The notes: generated by a model from the sequence alone, not told the origin. A stretch of 39,449 bases of DNA from Actinomycetes bacterium (GCA_023434465.1 JAEYSQ010000002.1:1-39449), one strand, 5' to 3'. Shown: positions 17,955 to 26,803, counted from the stretch's first letter. A program made the numbers and translations.

Positions 17955-18205
17955 ACAGCGGCGGCGGAGTATTTGGCGCGCTGATTTTCGTGATTGGGGT
18001 CCTGGCCGCTTTCGCGGTGATGTTCGGGCTCTTTCTGATCGTCCCGTTCTTCATCTTCCTGGCCGGGATCGTCGTGATGCTGGTCAGCGACCGCAAGCGA
18101 AGCAGCGAGGACAACGGTGGCGGTGACGACCCGCCTGCGGAGACCGGCAAAGCGAACGTGAAGATCGTCGAGACCACGACCGAAGTGCGGGAGACCAGGC
18201 ACTGA
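17951..18205 (+). CDS. small two-helix membrane protein
   Basis: 84 residues. Its GTG overlaps the upstream stop (GTGA) and its own stop overlaps the next start. Residues 7-47 form one long or two short hydrophobic helices (GALIFVIGVLAAFAVMFG and FLIVPFFIFLAGIVVMLV), followed by a basic turn (SDRKR) and a hydrophilic cytoplasmic-type tail. Location between the adaptor-like gene and the glycosyltransferase suggests an accessory subunit of the synthase, as small membrane proteins often are. No homologue recognised. Confidence 0.75.
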   Translation: MNSGGGVFGALIFVIGVLAAFAVMFGLFLIVPFFIFLAGIVVMLVSDRKRSSEDNGGGDDPPAETGKANVKIVETTTEVRETRH

Positions 18206-20418
18206 TGGCGGCTCTTGCCCAGAAGCTCCTGGTTCGCGACTCGACCAGCGGGGTCAGCGAACGCATGGTCACGCTCAGCTCGGCCGTGGCGCACCTGTTG
18301 CCGGTCGAGATCTGCCGTCGGTACCACATCGTTCCGATCGAGTTCGATCGTGGCCTGATCACCATGGCAGGCCCGGTTTCGTTCAATCCGGCCGCCGACC
18401 GCGCGGTACGTGAACAGACCGGATACGAGACCCGCTGGCTCTTCGCTGATCAGACCGAGCTCGATCTCGCGATCGACCGCCTGTTCAGCGGCAACGGGAG
18501 GCCCGAAGGCACCGAGTTTTCGACCGACGACCTGCTCAAGCATGGTCTGGCCGTGCCGCCCCGGCTGGGCGAGAGCCTGGCCAGCCGCGGGCTGGTCACC
18601 GAGGAGCAGCTGGCCGCCGCGGTCGCGGAGCAGAACCGCACCGGCAGCCGCATCGGCGAAGTGCTGGTGCACGGCGGCGCGCTCGAGGAAACCGAGTTGT
18701 TGCGGGTGCTTTCCGAGCAGATGGACCTGCCGACCGTGGATCTCAGTGATTACGACGCCGACCGGGCTCCCCGGGAGGTGCTCCCCGACGAGATGTGCCA
18801 CCGCCTTCACTGCGTACCGATCGCGATCGACGGCGAGAGCATCTATCTCGCGGTCGCCGACCGGCTGGTCGAGGGCGAGGCCGAAATCGAGAGTTACACC
18901 GGGCGAAAGGTCCAGCAGTTCCTCGCGACCTCGAACGACATCTCCCGCCTTCAGCGGCAAATCAACCGTGACCGGTACACCGAGACGGCGACCCTTGGCC
19001 TGCGCGAGCAGTTTCCCGACAGTTCGGCCCACGAGGTCCTGAGCGGAGGCCAGAAGGTCTTCCTCGTGGTCCTGCTGCTGGTCTTCCTCGGGTGCCTGAT
19101 CTGGAATCCGATCCAGACCATGGTCGTGGTCTTTGCCCTGCTGGCGATCTTCTACACCCTGACTTCGGCCTACAAGCTGATCGCCGGGTACGCTGCGCTC
19201 GGCCACCGGTACATGGTGCCGACCGACGCCGAAACCCTCGCCAGGATGGACGAGCGGAGCCTGCCCATGTACACCGTGCTGGTCCCGGTCTTCCGCGAGG
19301 CCGCCGTCATCCCGTATCTGGTCGCCGGCATCGAATCGCTCGATTACCCCAAGACCAAGCTTGACGTCCGCCTGCTTTGCGAGGAAGACGACGAGGAAAC
19401 GATCCAGGCGATCCTCGACCTCGACCTGCCGCCGCATTTCAACGCGATCATCGTTCCGCCTTCGCAACCGCAGACCAAGCCGAAGGCCTGTAACTTCGGC
19501 CTGCTCGGCGCCAAGGGCGAGTACGTCGTGATCTACGACGCCGAGGACCGGCCCGACCCGCTGCAGTTGAAGAAGGCCGTCCACATGTTCGAGAACGTGG
19601 ACGACTCGATCGTCTGCATCCAGTCGAAGCTCAACTTCTTCAACCAGCAGACCAACATCCTCACCCGCTGGTTCTCGATCGAGTACTCGATGCTCTTCGA
19701 CCTCGTCCTGCCCGGCCTCGACGCCCGTCGTGACCCGATTCCCCTGGGCGGGACTTCGAACCACATCAAGCGTGATGAACTGGTCGAAGTCGGTGGCTGG
19801 GATCCCTACAACGTGACCGAGGACGCCGATCTCGGCGTGCGGCTCCATCAGGCCGGATATCGCACCACGATGATGGATTCGACCACCTATGAGGAGGCGA
19901 ACACCAACCTCCCGAACTGGATCCGCCAGCGCTCACGGTGGATCAAGGGATACCTGCAGACCTGGCTGGTCTACATGCGCAATCCGTTCCGTTTCCTCTC
20001 GAACGTCGGCCTCAAGGGATTTCTCTCATTCCAGCTGCTGATCGGTGGCACCTTCACCTTCCTGATCAACCCGATCTTCTGGTTCCTGACCACGGTCTTC
20101 GCCCTGACCCAGCTCGGGATCATCGAGGACTTCTTCCCGGGCTGGGTGTACTTCCTGGCCGCCGCCCAGCTCTTCTTCGGAAACTTCGTCTTCGTCTATC
20201 TCGGACTGGCTGCGTCGGTCCGGCGCGGCGATTACAGCCTGGCTCCGTTCGCCCTTTTTCTGCCGTTTTACTGGGGGCTCATGTCGGTCGCTGCCTGGAA
20301 GGGCTTCGGCCAGCTCTTGACCAACCCGTTCTACTGGGAGAAGACCGAGCACGGTCTTGACCTTGGCGGCGGCGCGCAGAACGCCCACGCGACCACGCCC
20401 AGGAAAGTAGACGCGTGA
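18205..20418 (+). CDS. membrane GT2 glycosyltransferase with N-terminal MshEN c-di-GMP receptor module
   Basis: 737 residues. Residues 30-94 and 190-258 look like C-lobes of the GspE-N/MshEN fold. Between them residues 120-172 give two RLGxxL-x3-G-x6-L-x6-Q motifs (R120-Q143 and R149-Q172) separated by exactly five residues, the c-di-GMP binding signature of MshE. Then come two membrane helices (285-330), a GT2 domain (355-580) with the DxxD (D445, D448), TED (538-540) and QRSRW (575-579) typical of processive or NfrB/BcsA-like synthases, and four more helices. It should polymerise or transfer a sugar at the inner face and export it under c-di-GMP control. E. coli NfrB has a related pairing with the module at the other end. 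Sugar unknown. Confidence 0.93.
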   Translation: MAALAQKLLVRDSTSGVSERMVTLSSAVAHLLPVEICRRYHIVPIEFDRGLITMAGPVSFNPAADRAVREQTGYETRWLFADQTELDLAIDRLFSGNGRPEGTEFSTDDLLKHGLAVPPRLGESLASRGLVTEEQLAAAVAEQNRTGSRIGEVLVHGGALEETELLRVLSEQMDLPTVDLSDYDADRAPREVLPDEMCHRLHCVPIAIDGESIYLAVADRLVEGEAEIESYTGRKVQQFLATSNDISRLQRQINRDRYTETATLGLREQFPDSSAHEVLSGGQKVFLVVLLLVFLGCLIWNPIQTMVVVFALLAIFYTLTSAYKLIAGYAALGHRYMVPTDAETLARMDERSLPMYTVLVPVFREAAVIPYLVAGIESLDYPKTKLDVRLLCEEDDEETIQAILDLDLPPHFNAIIVPPSQPQTKPKACNFGLLGAKGEYVVIYDAEDRPDPLQLKKAVHMFENVDDSIVCIQSKLNFFNQQTNILTRWFSIEYSMLFDLVLPGLDARRDPIPLGGTSNHIKRDELVEVGGWDPYNVTEDADLGVRLHQAGYRTTMMDSTTYEEANTNLPNWIRQRSRWIKGYLQTWLVYMRNPFRFLSNVGLKGFLSFQLLIGGTFTFLINPIFWFLTTVFALTQLGIIEDFFPGWVYFLAAAQLFFGNFVFVYLGLAASVRRGDYSLAPFALFLPFYWGLMSVAAWKGFGQLLTNPFYWEKTEHGLDLGGGAQNAHATTPRKVDA
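18562..18720 (+). other. tandem c-di-GMP binding motif of the MshEN domain
   Basis: Codons 120-172 of the glycosyltransferase. Motif one starts RLGESLASRGL and ends at Q143; motif two starts RIGEVLVHGGAL and ends at Q172. Each has R/L-I/G at offsets 0-2, L at 5, G at 9, L at 16 and Q at 23, and the spacer NRTGS is five residues, exactly as in c-di-GMP-binding MshEN proteins. Confidence 0.85.
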
Positions 20419-22370
20419 TGGCTGCCGACCGTTCAGCGAGTGATGGCGTTTCGGCCGCTGGAGATCACGGTTCGACCGTGACCGAGGAAACCCGAACCCG
20501 TCGGGTCATCACCCGCGACTACGTCGATCCCGAGATCCGTGCGCACATCAGCGAGGTGCCGCCGGAACCCCGTCCGTTCAGCGAGGATGCTCCCCGGGCG
20601 GGCTGGGAGAGCGGGCTCATCTTCCTGCTTTTCTCGATCGTGTATGGCATCGTCGGCTACTTCACGATCACCGACGGCCGAGTCGTTGATTTCATTTCGC
20701 TCGCCCACCTGAACGAGGCCTACATGGTGGTCTGGAACGACCCGCCACGCCTCGCGGCAGTCGGTCTCGATGCGGCCGCGTTCAGCTCGATCCTCTACGT
20801 GCCGTTCTCGATCGTGAAACCGTTCGCGACGTCGCTGGTGGCGATGCCGGTGCTCAGCGCCCTGGCCGCCGGGTTGCTGATGGCTTCGCTCAACACCCTG
20901 ATGCGGGTCTGTGAGATCAACCTGCTCTTCCGTATCGTCCTGCTGGTCCTCTTCGGCCTCAACCCGATGTTCGTCTTCTACGCCGGCAACGGGGATCCGA
21001 TGATCCTCGGGCTCTTCCTGCTCGCCGTGGCGATGACCTCGCTGGTCTCATGGTCGGTCACCGACCAGACCCGGCACCTGGCCGCGGCCGGACTGGCGAT
21101 CGGCCTCGCGGTGATGGTCGATTACGGCTTCATCCTGATCGGCGCCGGGTTCGCGGTTGCCCTGATGATCATCAGCGCCGCCAAGAAGGAAGACGGTCTG
21201 AAAGTTCGCTCGACGCTCCTGCTCTTCGTCACGCCACTGGTTTACGCCCTGCTGTTCTGGTGCCTGATCAACTGGGTGCTCCTGGGCAACCCGTTCGAAT
21301 GGGTTTCCGCCCAGAACGGAGTAATCGAGGTGAACACCACCGGCGCCCTCCAGGCGGTCACGACCGACTTCTGGGGCAGCATCGGGGACCTGTTCGAAGT
21401 CACGCTCGGAATCGCTCCGCTCGCCTTCGCGGCCGGGGTGCTTGCGGTGATCGGCGGGGTAATCAAGCGGGACGGCGTCGGATGGGGTCTCCTGGTCGTC
21501 GGGCTCTGCATCGCCGCCGCTCCGGTGATCCGCGCGGTCGGCGCCGACCAGGCCAATCTGCTCGACCTCGCCTACGGCTTGCCGTTGGCGGTCTTCGCGA
21601 TCGGAGCCGTGGCCTGGTTCGGCCGGGACGGCTGGAGCACGATTGCGGCGGTGATCATCGCGATCGGCCTGATTGCCGCGATCCCGCTGGGCTGGAACGC
21701 GATGCAGGATTACCGGTACCAGAACCAGGCTGAAGCATTCACCCGCTTCGTCGACACCCAGGATTCGCAGGAAGGAACCACCTCACTCGGCGAGTACTCG
21801 GTCGGGATCGATCCCGAGTTGGCGATGGCCGAGTTCATCAACAACGAGATTCCTCAGGAGAAACGCTCGGTCCTCGTCGATCAGAACTTCAGTTACGCCG
21901 TGATGATCACCTCGGGCCGCCCGCAGAACTTCTACGACCGCACCGATGCCGGGGAAGATGCCTGGCAGGCCACCATCGACAATCCCTGGAAGGTTGACGA
22001 CGACGGCAACCGGTCGGTCAATTACGTCCTGGTCACCACCAGCCGCGCCGGTGACCAGTTCGCGAAAGAGTGGCCGACCGCGGTTCAGGGTGGTGAGGCC
22101 GGTCTGACCCCGATCTTCCGGACCGACCGTTACGTGCTTCTCGAGATTTCCGAAACCCGGCCTCCTTCGGGCGATCGCGGCTCCTCGGCTCCGCGGACCG
22201 AGCCCAATCCGGTCACCCCGACCACGCCGGTGAACCCGACCGGCCCGAGCCTGACCACCCCGTCTGAATCATCCACCGACGTGACTCCTACTTCGCCGGT
22301 GTCACCGCAGACCGACACGGTCCAGCCGAACAACGGCAGCTCTTCCGCCCCGGCCCTGGAGGGTGAATAG
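20415..22370 (+). CDS. polytopic membrane protein, GT-C-like, with external Thr/Pro-rich tail
   Basis: About 650 residues; GTG at 20415 or the adjoining ATG at 20418, both overlapping the glycosyltransferase stop. A hydrophilic N-terminus of about 65 residues precedes roughly eleven hydrophobic helices (about 65-435), then a soluble domain with SVLVDQNFSYAVMITSGRPQ and NYVLVTTSRAGDQFAKEWP, and a Thr/Pro/Ser-rich tail. This layout, many helices with a C-terminal extracytoplasmic domain, resembles GT-C lipid-linked sugar transferases, but I see no diagnostic acidic motif in the first external loop beyond scattered DP residues. Likely a partner in synthesis or export of the product of the upstream GT2. 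Exact family not recognised. Confidence 0.8.
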   Translation: MMAADRSASDGVSAAGDHGSTVTEETRTRRVITRDYVDPEIRAHISEVPPEPRPFSEDAPRAGWESGLIFLLFSIVYGIVGYFTITDGRVVDFISLAHLNEAYMVVWNDPPRLAAVGLDAAAFSSILYVPFSIVKPFATSLVAMPVLSALAAGLLMASLNTLMRVCEINLLFRIVLLVLFGLNPMFVFYAGNGDPMILGLFLLAVAMTSLVSWSVTDQTRHLAAAGLAIGLAVMVDYGFILIGAGFAVALMIISAAKKEDGLKVRSTLLLFVTPLVYALLFWCLINWVLLGNPFEWVSAQNGVIEVNTTGALQAVTTDFWGSIGDLFEVTLGIAPLAFAAGVLAVIGGVIKRDGVGWGLLVVGLCIAAAPVIRAVGADQANLLDLAYGLPLAVFAIGAVAWFGRDGWSTIAAVIIAIGLIAAIPLGWNAMQDYRYQNQAEAFTRFVDTQDSQEGTTSLGEYSVGIDPELAMAEFINNEIPQEKRSVLVDQNFSYAVMITSGRPQNFYDRTDAGEDAWQATIDNPWKVDDDGNRSVNYVLVTTSRAGDQFAKEWPTAVQGGEAGLTPIFRTDRYVLLEISETRPPSGDRGSSAPRTEPNPVTPTTPVNPTGPSLTTPSESSTDVTPTSPVSPQTDTVQPNNGSSSAPALEGE

Positions 22371-23647
22371 TGACTGCCGCGAGAACTCCCCGCTGGATCC
22401 TGGTGATCGCGCTTACCGCCCTGCTCGGCCTGCTGGTCGTCGCCTGCGGTTCAAACGACGACGCCGGGAACGGCGATTCCGGTGAAAGCGCCGCACAGGC
22501 CACTGGCACAACCGGCGCGACTGGAGACACTGCAAACGCCGCCGACCAGATCGCCGGCGAGACCGCTCCCGGTACCGGAGACACGGTCACCGCCGGCACC
22601 GATCCGGTCGCCGATGGCCGCCTCTTCTCAGCCGACAGCCCCTGGAACACGATGGCGGAGGGATTGCCGGCCGACCCCAGTTCGGACCGCATGATGGAGC
22701 TGGCAACCGAGCGTCGGGCGGCTCGTGAGAACCCCGGGCAGGAGGGGGTGGAGACTTTCATCCGCAGGGTCGACGACGGCCTCTTCATTAACTCCGAGGT
22801 ATGGGCGCCGCTGATCGTGGCGGCCAATTCGGAAGGCGCGGTAGCCACCAGGTTCGTCTGCCGCCAGTCGAAGTGCAGCTCGCCCGATCCGAAGGTGCCC
22901 GGGTCACTCAGGATTCCCGCCAACACCACTCCGGACCCCCGCTTCGACGGCTGGCTAAGCGTGATCGACCGCGAGAACGGCATGGGCTATGACTTCTGGC
23001 GGGCACGCCGTGAAGGGGACGGCACGATCTCGTACCAGTTCGGCAAGGCGTGGACCCTGGACGGTCCGGGCTTCAGCAAGCCGGTCGGCATCGACCCGGA
23101 GCGTGCGGTCGGCGCACGAGGCTCGGGCCTGCCGATGTTTGCCGGAGTGATCGGACCAGACGAACTCGAGCGCGGCGAAATCAGTCACGCTCTGGCGATC
23201 TCGGTTCCCGGGCTTGCCCGGCGCAACTTCGTCCAACCGGCCTCGGTGACCGACGGAGTCGGCAACCGCAGGTCACTGCCGGCCGGGGCGCGAATCAGGC
23301 TGCGAGCCGACGTGACCGTCAACGAGCGGGCGCTGCGAGGCCTCAAGGGCCAGCGCCGGCGTTCGGCCGATGCGATCCTCACCGCACTTCGTACCTACGG
23401 CGCGATCGTGGTGGATCGGGCCGCCGTTCCCAGCCTTTACGCCCCGCTTGGCACTTCACCGGCCATTTTGCGTGGCAGTGAGCTTTCCTGGCTAAAGCTC
23501 GACGACTTCGAAGTCGTTGCGCTGCCCCAGATCTACAAGGATCCGCCGCTCAGCAAGGTCGACCTCGAAGGCCCGGAGACCGGCGGGACCAACGAGCAGG
23601 TTCAGTCCGGCAGCGCGGCCGGAAATACGGTCGGAGGTGGCCAGTGA
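22370..23647 (+). CDS. lipoprotein of an uncharacterised 'SPWN' actinobacterial family
   Basis: 425 residues from a GTG overlapping the previous stop. The signal peptide ends LLVVAC (Cys about 26) and is followed by a Gly/Thr/Ala linker. The body starts RLFSADSPWNTMAEGLPADP and has GYDFWRARREG, GLPMFAGVIGPDELERGEISHAL and ILTALRTYGAIVVDRA. I recall this set of motifs from secreted proteins of other actinobacteria but know no assigned function; the pattern suggests a beta-rich, possibly carbohydrate-related domain. Operon position between a GT-C-like protein and a PstS-like lipoprotein supports an envelope role for the polymer made upstream. Lipid-anchored, extracytoplasmic. Confidence 0.78.
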   Translation: MTAARTPRWILVIALTALLGLLVVACGSNDDAGNGDSGESAAQATGTTGATGDTANAADQIAGETAPGTGDTVTAGTDPVADGRLFSADSPWNTMAEGLPADPSSDRMMELATERRAARENPGQEGVETFIRRVDDGLFINSEVWAPLIVAANSEGAVATRFVCRQSKCSSPDPKVPGSLRIPANTTPDPRFDGWLSVIDRENGMGYDFWRARREGDGTISYQFGKAWTLDGPGFSKPVGIDPERAVGARGSGLPMFAGVIGPDELERGEISHALAISVPGLARRNFVQPASVTDGVGNRRSLPAGARIRLRADVTVNERALRGLKGQRRRSADAILTALRTYGAIVVDRAAVPSLYAPLGTSPAILRGSELSWLKLDDFEVVALPQIYKDPPLSKVDLEGPETGGTNEQVQSGSAAGNTVGGGQ

Positions 23648-25074
23648 GACAGCCGGTGAAAAGGAAGGTGGCGCTACTGGGCTGTGTTTCCACTGCCATG
23701 GCCCTGCTGGTTGCCGGCTGCGGCGTCAGTCCGGACGATGCTCCTGAATCGGCTGGTCAGACCGGCGGCGGCGCGATCTTCGTGCCGCCCAGTTCCGGCA
23801 CCACACCGACCGAGCAGGCCAAGCCCACTCCCCGCGAAGCGGGCACGATCCGGATCGCCGGCAAGGCGCAGGGTTCGCTCACCCCGGATCTGGTCAGTTC
23901 GTATGAAGCGGCCGGCGGGTCTGCCGCGATCGAAGTTTCCGGTGAAGGGGAGAACCGCGCCTTCCAGGAGTTCTGCGCCGGCCAGGCCGACCTGGTGGAC
24001 TCAGCCCGGCCGATCTCCGAAGCCGAGTACCACCGCTGCATCGCCAACGGCATCCAGCCGGTGCAGTTCCAGGTCGCATCAGACGCGGCGGTTCTCGCGA
24101 TCAAGAACGAAACCGACGTCGGTACCGACTGCCTGAGTTTCGCCGAGGTGCGGGACATCTTCCGGGCCGGTTCGACGATCAACAACTGGAGCCAGGTCGG
24201 TTATGGTCACGACCTCGGCGGTGACGCCAACGCACCGCGCCTCAAGGTCGCCGGACCGGACGAGAACTCGAACGTGTTCGGTTTCTTCGGCCAGTACGTG
24301 CTCGGTGATCCCGAGCCGACGATGCTTTCGATGCGCAGCGACTATCAGGCGTTCCCGACCGATGCCGGGGTTCGCCGGGCCGTGGTCGGCAGTAACAAGG
24401 ACTTCAAGGCGGCGGCCCAGTTCGAGCGTTCCCGCCAGGTCTACCAGGACATCCTCGATTCGCTGGCCGAGAACCGGCGTGCGGTTCGTGACGCCCGGCT
24501 CGAGGTGGAGAAGGGAATCGCCGACGAGCGTCCCGCCGCCGACCAGGCCCGGGACCGGGCCAAACTGGACAAGGCGAAGGCCAACCTGGAGAACCTCGAG
24601 AAGTCGCTCCCGGCTGCCCGTCGCTTCGTCAACCAGAACCGCGCTGCCCTGAGGCGTCTGGCCGAAGTGCGCGGCACCCTCGGGTTGTTCCGTTTCTCCT
24701 ATTACGAAGCGTTCGAAGAGCAGTTGCGCCCGATGGAGGTCAGCGCCTCGAACGATTTCGCCAATCCCGAGTGCATCTTCCCCTCGCAGGCGACCGTGAC
24801 CAACGCCACCTATCCGCTGGCCCGCCAGCTCCTGCTGACCGTGAACTACCGGAACATGAAAGACCCGGACATCAACGACTTCCTCGTCCAGAGCCTGTCT
24901 CGCTCCCAGGCGCTGGCGGAAGATGTCGCCCTGGTTCCGCTGCCCGACGAGACCCGTGCCACTGAACTGGCCTGGCTCAACGGGAACTCCGAACCGGACA
25001 TCATCTTCTACGAAACCAGCACCACGCCGACCGTAGGAACCGAGCAGCAAGCCGATTCGGTCAGTGGCGAGTAG
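23644..25074 (+). CDS. PstS-like substrate-binding lipoprotein with an inserted coiled coil
   Basis: 476 residues, GTG overlapping the previous stop. Lipobox LVAGC (Cys26), linker to about residue 65, then a periplasmic binding fold of the phosphate-binding type: GTIRIAGKAQGSLTPDLVSSY, VSGEGENRAFQEFCAGQADL and DSARPISEAEY, FAEVRDIFRAGSTINNWSQV, VAGPDENSNVFGFF. Residues about 255-342 are a charged antiparallel-type coiled coil (RQVYQDILDSLAENRRAVRD and on) placed where PstS normally runs straight into GxIGY; the fold resumes with LGLFRFSYYEAFEEQ. No pstC/A/B genes follow. It may bind an anionic ligand or polymer instead of feeding a transporter. Function is inference. Confidence 0.85.
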   Translation: MRQPVKRKVALLGCVSTAMALLVAGCGVSPDDAPESAGQTGGGAIFVPPSSGTTPTEQAKPTPREAGTIRIAGKAQGSLTPDLVSSYEAAGGSAAIEVSGEGENRAFQEFCAGQADLVDSARPISEAEYHRCIANGIQPVQFQVASDAAVLAIKNETDVGTDCLSFAEVRDIFRAGSTINNWSQVGYGHDLGGDANAPRLKVAGPDENSNVFGFFGQYVLGDPEPTMLSMRSDYQAFPTDAGVRRAVVGSNKDFKAAAQFERSRQVYQDILDSLAENRRAVRDARLEVEKGIADERPAADQARDRAKLDKAKANLENLEKSLPAARRFVNQNRAALRRLAEVRGTLGLFRFSYYEAFEEQLRPMEVSASNDFANPECIFPSQATVTNATYPLARQLLLTVNYRNMKDPDINDFLVQSLSRSQALAEDVALVPLPDETRATELAWLNGNSEPDIIFYETSTTPTVGTEQQADSVSGE

Positions 25075-25148
25075 CGCACGAATCCGGCGTTGCGATGCGG
25101 TTTCGCCGCTACTTGAGATTGATCGGGGGTTTAGAGCGTGGTGAGATC

Positions 25149-26768
25149 ATGAATCCCTTGTTTCGGCGCATAGCAACAGTTCTCGTTCTTCTCGGGCTGG
25201 GTGCTTTCCTGGCGACGATGCCGGCTGCCTCGACCGCAGCCAAGAAAAAGCGGGTCGGCCCGTGCTCGACCTTGCCGGTCAACATCAAGATGAGCACCCA
25301 TGACCCGACCGGACTGCTCGAGGACGGCTACGCCTGGATCTACGTCAACCCCAGGGGCCGCAAACTCTTCAACCTGAACGTCAAGGTCAAGCACGGCAAC
25401 CGCACCTACGCCAAAGGGCGGATCGTAAGCGAGAACCGCAAGGGCATTGCCAAGGGACGCACGGCCCTGGTCCGGATGAAGGTGGTCAACCGCATGCAGG
25501 CCGGCCGTTACACGGTTTCGGTCGTATCCCGCAAGGCGGGCTGCCCCAGGCCGATCAAGAAACAGCGCCGCTGGAAGTTCATCTCTCCCTCGCTCGGCCT
25601 CAAGGCGATTCCGGTCAGCACCAGGATCGGTGACAACGTCGGCACCGTCCGCTTCATCCTGCGTCCGGTGCGCCGGACCCAGGTTGGCCGGGTTCGGGTC
25701 TCCCTGATCGGCCCCGGTGGCGGGGTGATCAGTCAACAGGTAATCGCCTCCGTCGGCACCAGGCAGGTCATCGCCGAACTGCCGGTCAAGGGCAAGTTGA
25801 AGCCCCGCAAGTACCGGGTGCGGCTGACCGGTGAGAACAACTCGACCGGCGACTATCAGACCTCGGTCCAGACCTGGCGTTTCGCCCGGGGCGGCGGCAG
25901 CGCCAAACCGGTGCCGACGACCGGGCAGCTGACCCAGAAGGTCGTGGTCAACTGGTGGGGTGGCAACTGGGAAGACCGCCAGGTCGGCGGTTTCATCGCC
26001 CCAGGCATCGGCTACGGGGAGATCGTCTGCAGTCCCCACCAGCAGTGGGTGCGCTTCTACCCGTCGAACTCCGGTCGCGAGTCGGCGATGATGACCTGGA
26101 CCTACAAGAACTGGGGATCCTGGAGCGAGAAGGCGGTCCGTGAGGCCAAGTACTCGAACGGCACCGGTCCGGACTTCCGCGAAGGCTTGAACAAATTCAG
26201 CCCGGCCGAGAAGAACTCGACCGGAACCTTCCAGGGAATCATCTCCGACCGGGGGCCGATCGACGGACCCGGCGGAACCGGGCTGGCTCCGCCGACCACC
26301 TTTGATCTGAACTGGCAGTGGGACTTCAACAACCGGAAATCCTCGAAATGTTACGTCGAAGCCATTTTCCGTACCCAGACCGATCAGGTAACCGAGCCCC
26401 TGGCCCGGTCGGTGCAGATCGTGTGGCGGGGTGAGGTAAACGCGACCCCCGGCAACACGGTCAGTGACGTGGACTTCCCCGGTCTTGGCAACGTCCAGGC
26501 GATCTGCCAGCCCGGGGCCAATGGCTACCGGCGTCTGATCGTCGATTCGGCAATCGGTGGCGCGGTCTACACCCGCGAGGGATCGGATGACAACAAGGTC
26601 AGCCAAGGGGTGGGTCCGCTGGTCATGCGGCTGCCGAACAACGGCATGCTCTTCGTGCAGATGGACAACGGTGACCGGATGATCGTCTCGTCCCGCTGGA
26701 AGGTGAACGACCCCGTGGCCGGCAATAACTGGTGCGTGGTGTCGGCCCAGGTCTACAGCCCCTCCTAG
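25149..26768 (+). CDS. large secreted beta-rich protein, last gene of the operon
   Basis: 539 residues from the ATG at 25149, which has GGTGAG just upstream; the frame is open from 25095. A Sec signal peptide ends near ATMPAASTAA. The mature protein has a basic N-terminal beta domain, a second Ig-like unit (VGTVRFILRPVRRTQVGRVR, about 165-250) and a C-terminal Trp/Gly-rich region (NWWGGNWEDRQVGG, MTWTYKNWGSWSEKA, FDLNWQWDFNN) ending with a Cys-containing WKVNDP segment. Aromatic richness suggests carbohydrate contact. No family recognised and no catalytic motif evident. Probably a cell-surface or extracellular partner of the operon's glycan. Confidence 0.75.
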   Translation: MNPLFRRIATVLVLLGLGAFLATMPAASTAAKKKRVGPCSTLPVNIKMSTHDPTGLLEDGYAWIYVNPRGRKLFNLNVKVKHGNRTYAKGRIVSENRKGIAKGRTALVRMKVVNRMQAGRYTVSVVSRKAGCPRPIKKQRRWKFISPSLGLKAIPVSTRIGDNVGTVRFILRPVRRTQVGRVRVSLIGPGGGVISQQVIASVGTRQVIAELPVKGKLKPRKYRVRLTGENNSTGDYQTSVQTWRFARGGGSAKPVPTTGQLTQKVVVNWWGGNWEDRQVGGFIAPGIGYGEIVCSPHQQWVRFYPSNSGRESAMMTWTYKNWGSWSEKAVREAKYSNGTGPDFREGLNKFSPAEKNSTGTFQGIISDRGPIDGPGGTGLAPPTTFDLNWQWDFNNRKSSKCYVEAIFRTQTDQVTEPLARSVQIVWRGEVNATPGNTVSDVDFPGLGNVQAICQPGANGYRRLIVDSAIGGAVYTREGSDDNKVSQGVGPLVMRLPNNGMLFVQMDNGDRMIVSSRWKVNDPVAGNNWCVVSAQVYSPS

Positions 26769-26803
26769 AAGCTTGCCGGGCCAAAAACCGGATGACGTGC
26801 AGT

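Noticed and set aside
17731..19848. 705-codon minus-strand open frame opposite the glycosyltransferase operon
   Set aside because: Shadow frame; it spans several well-supported plus-strand genes and shows no family motif.
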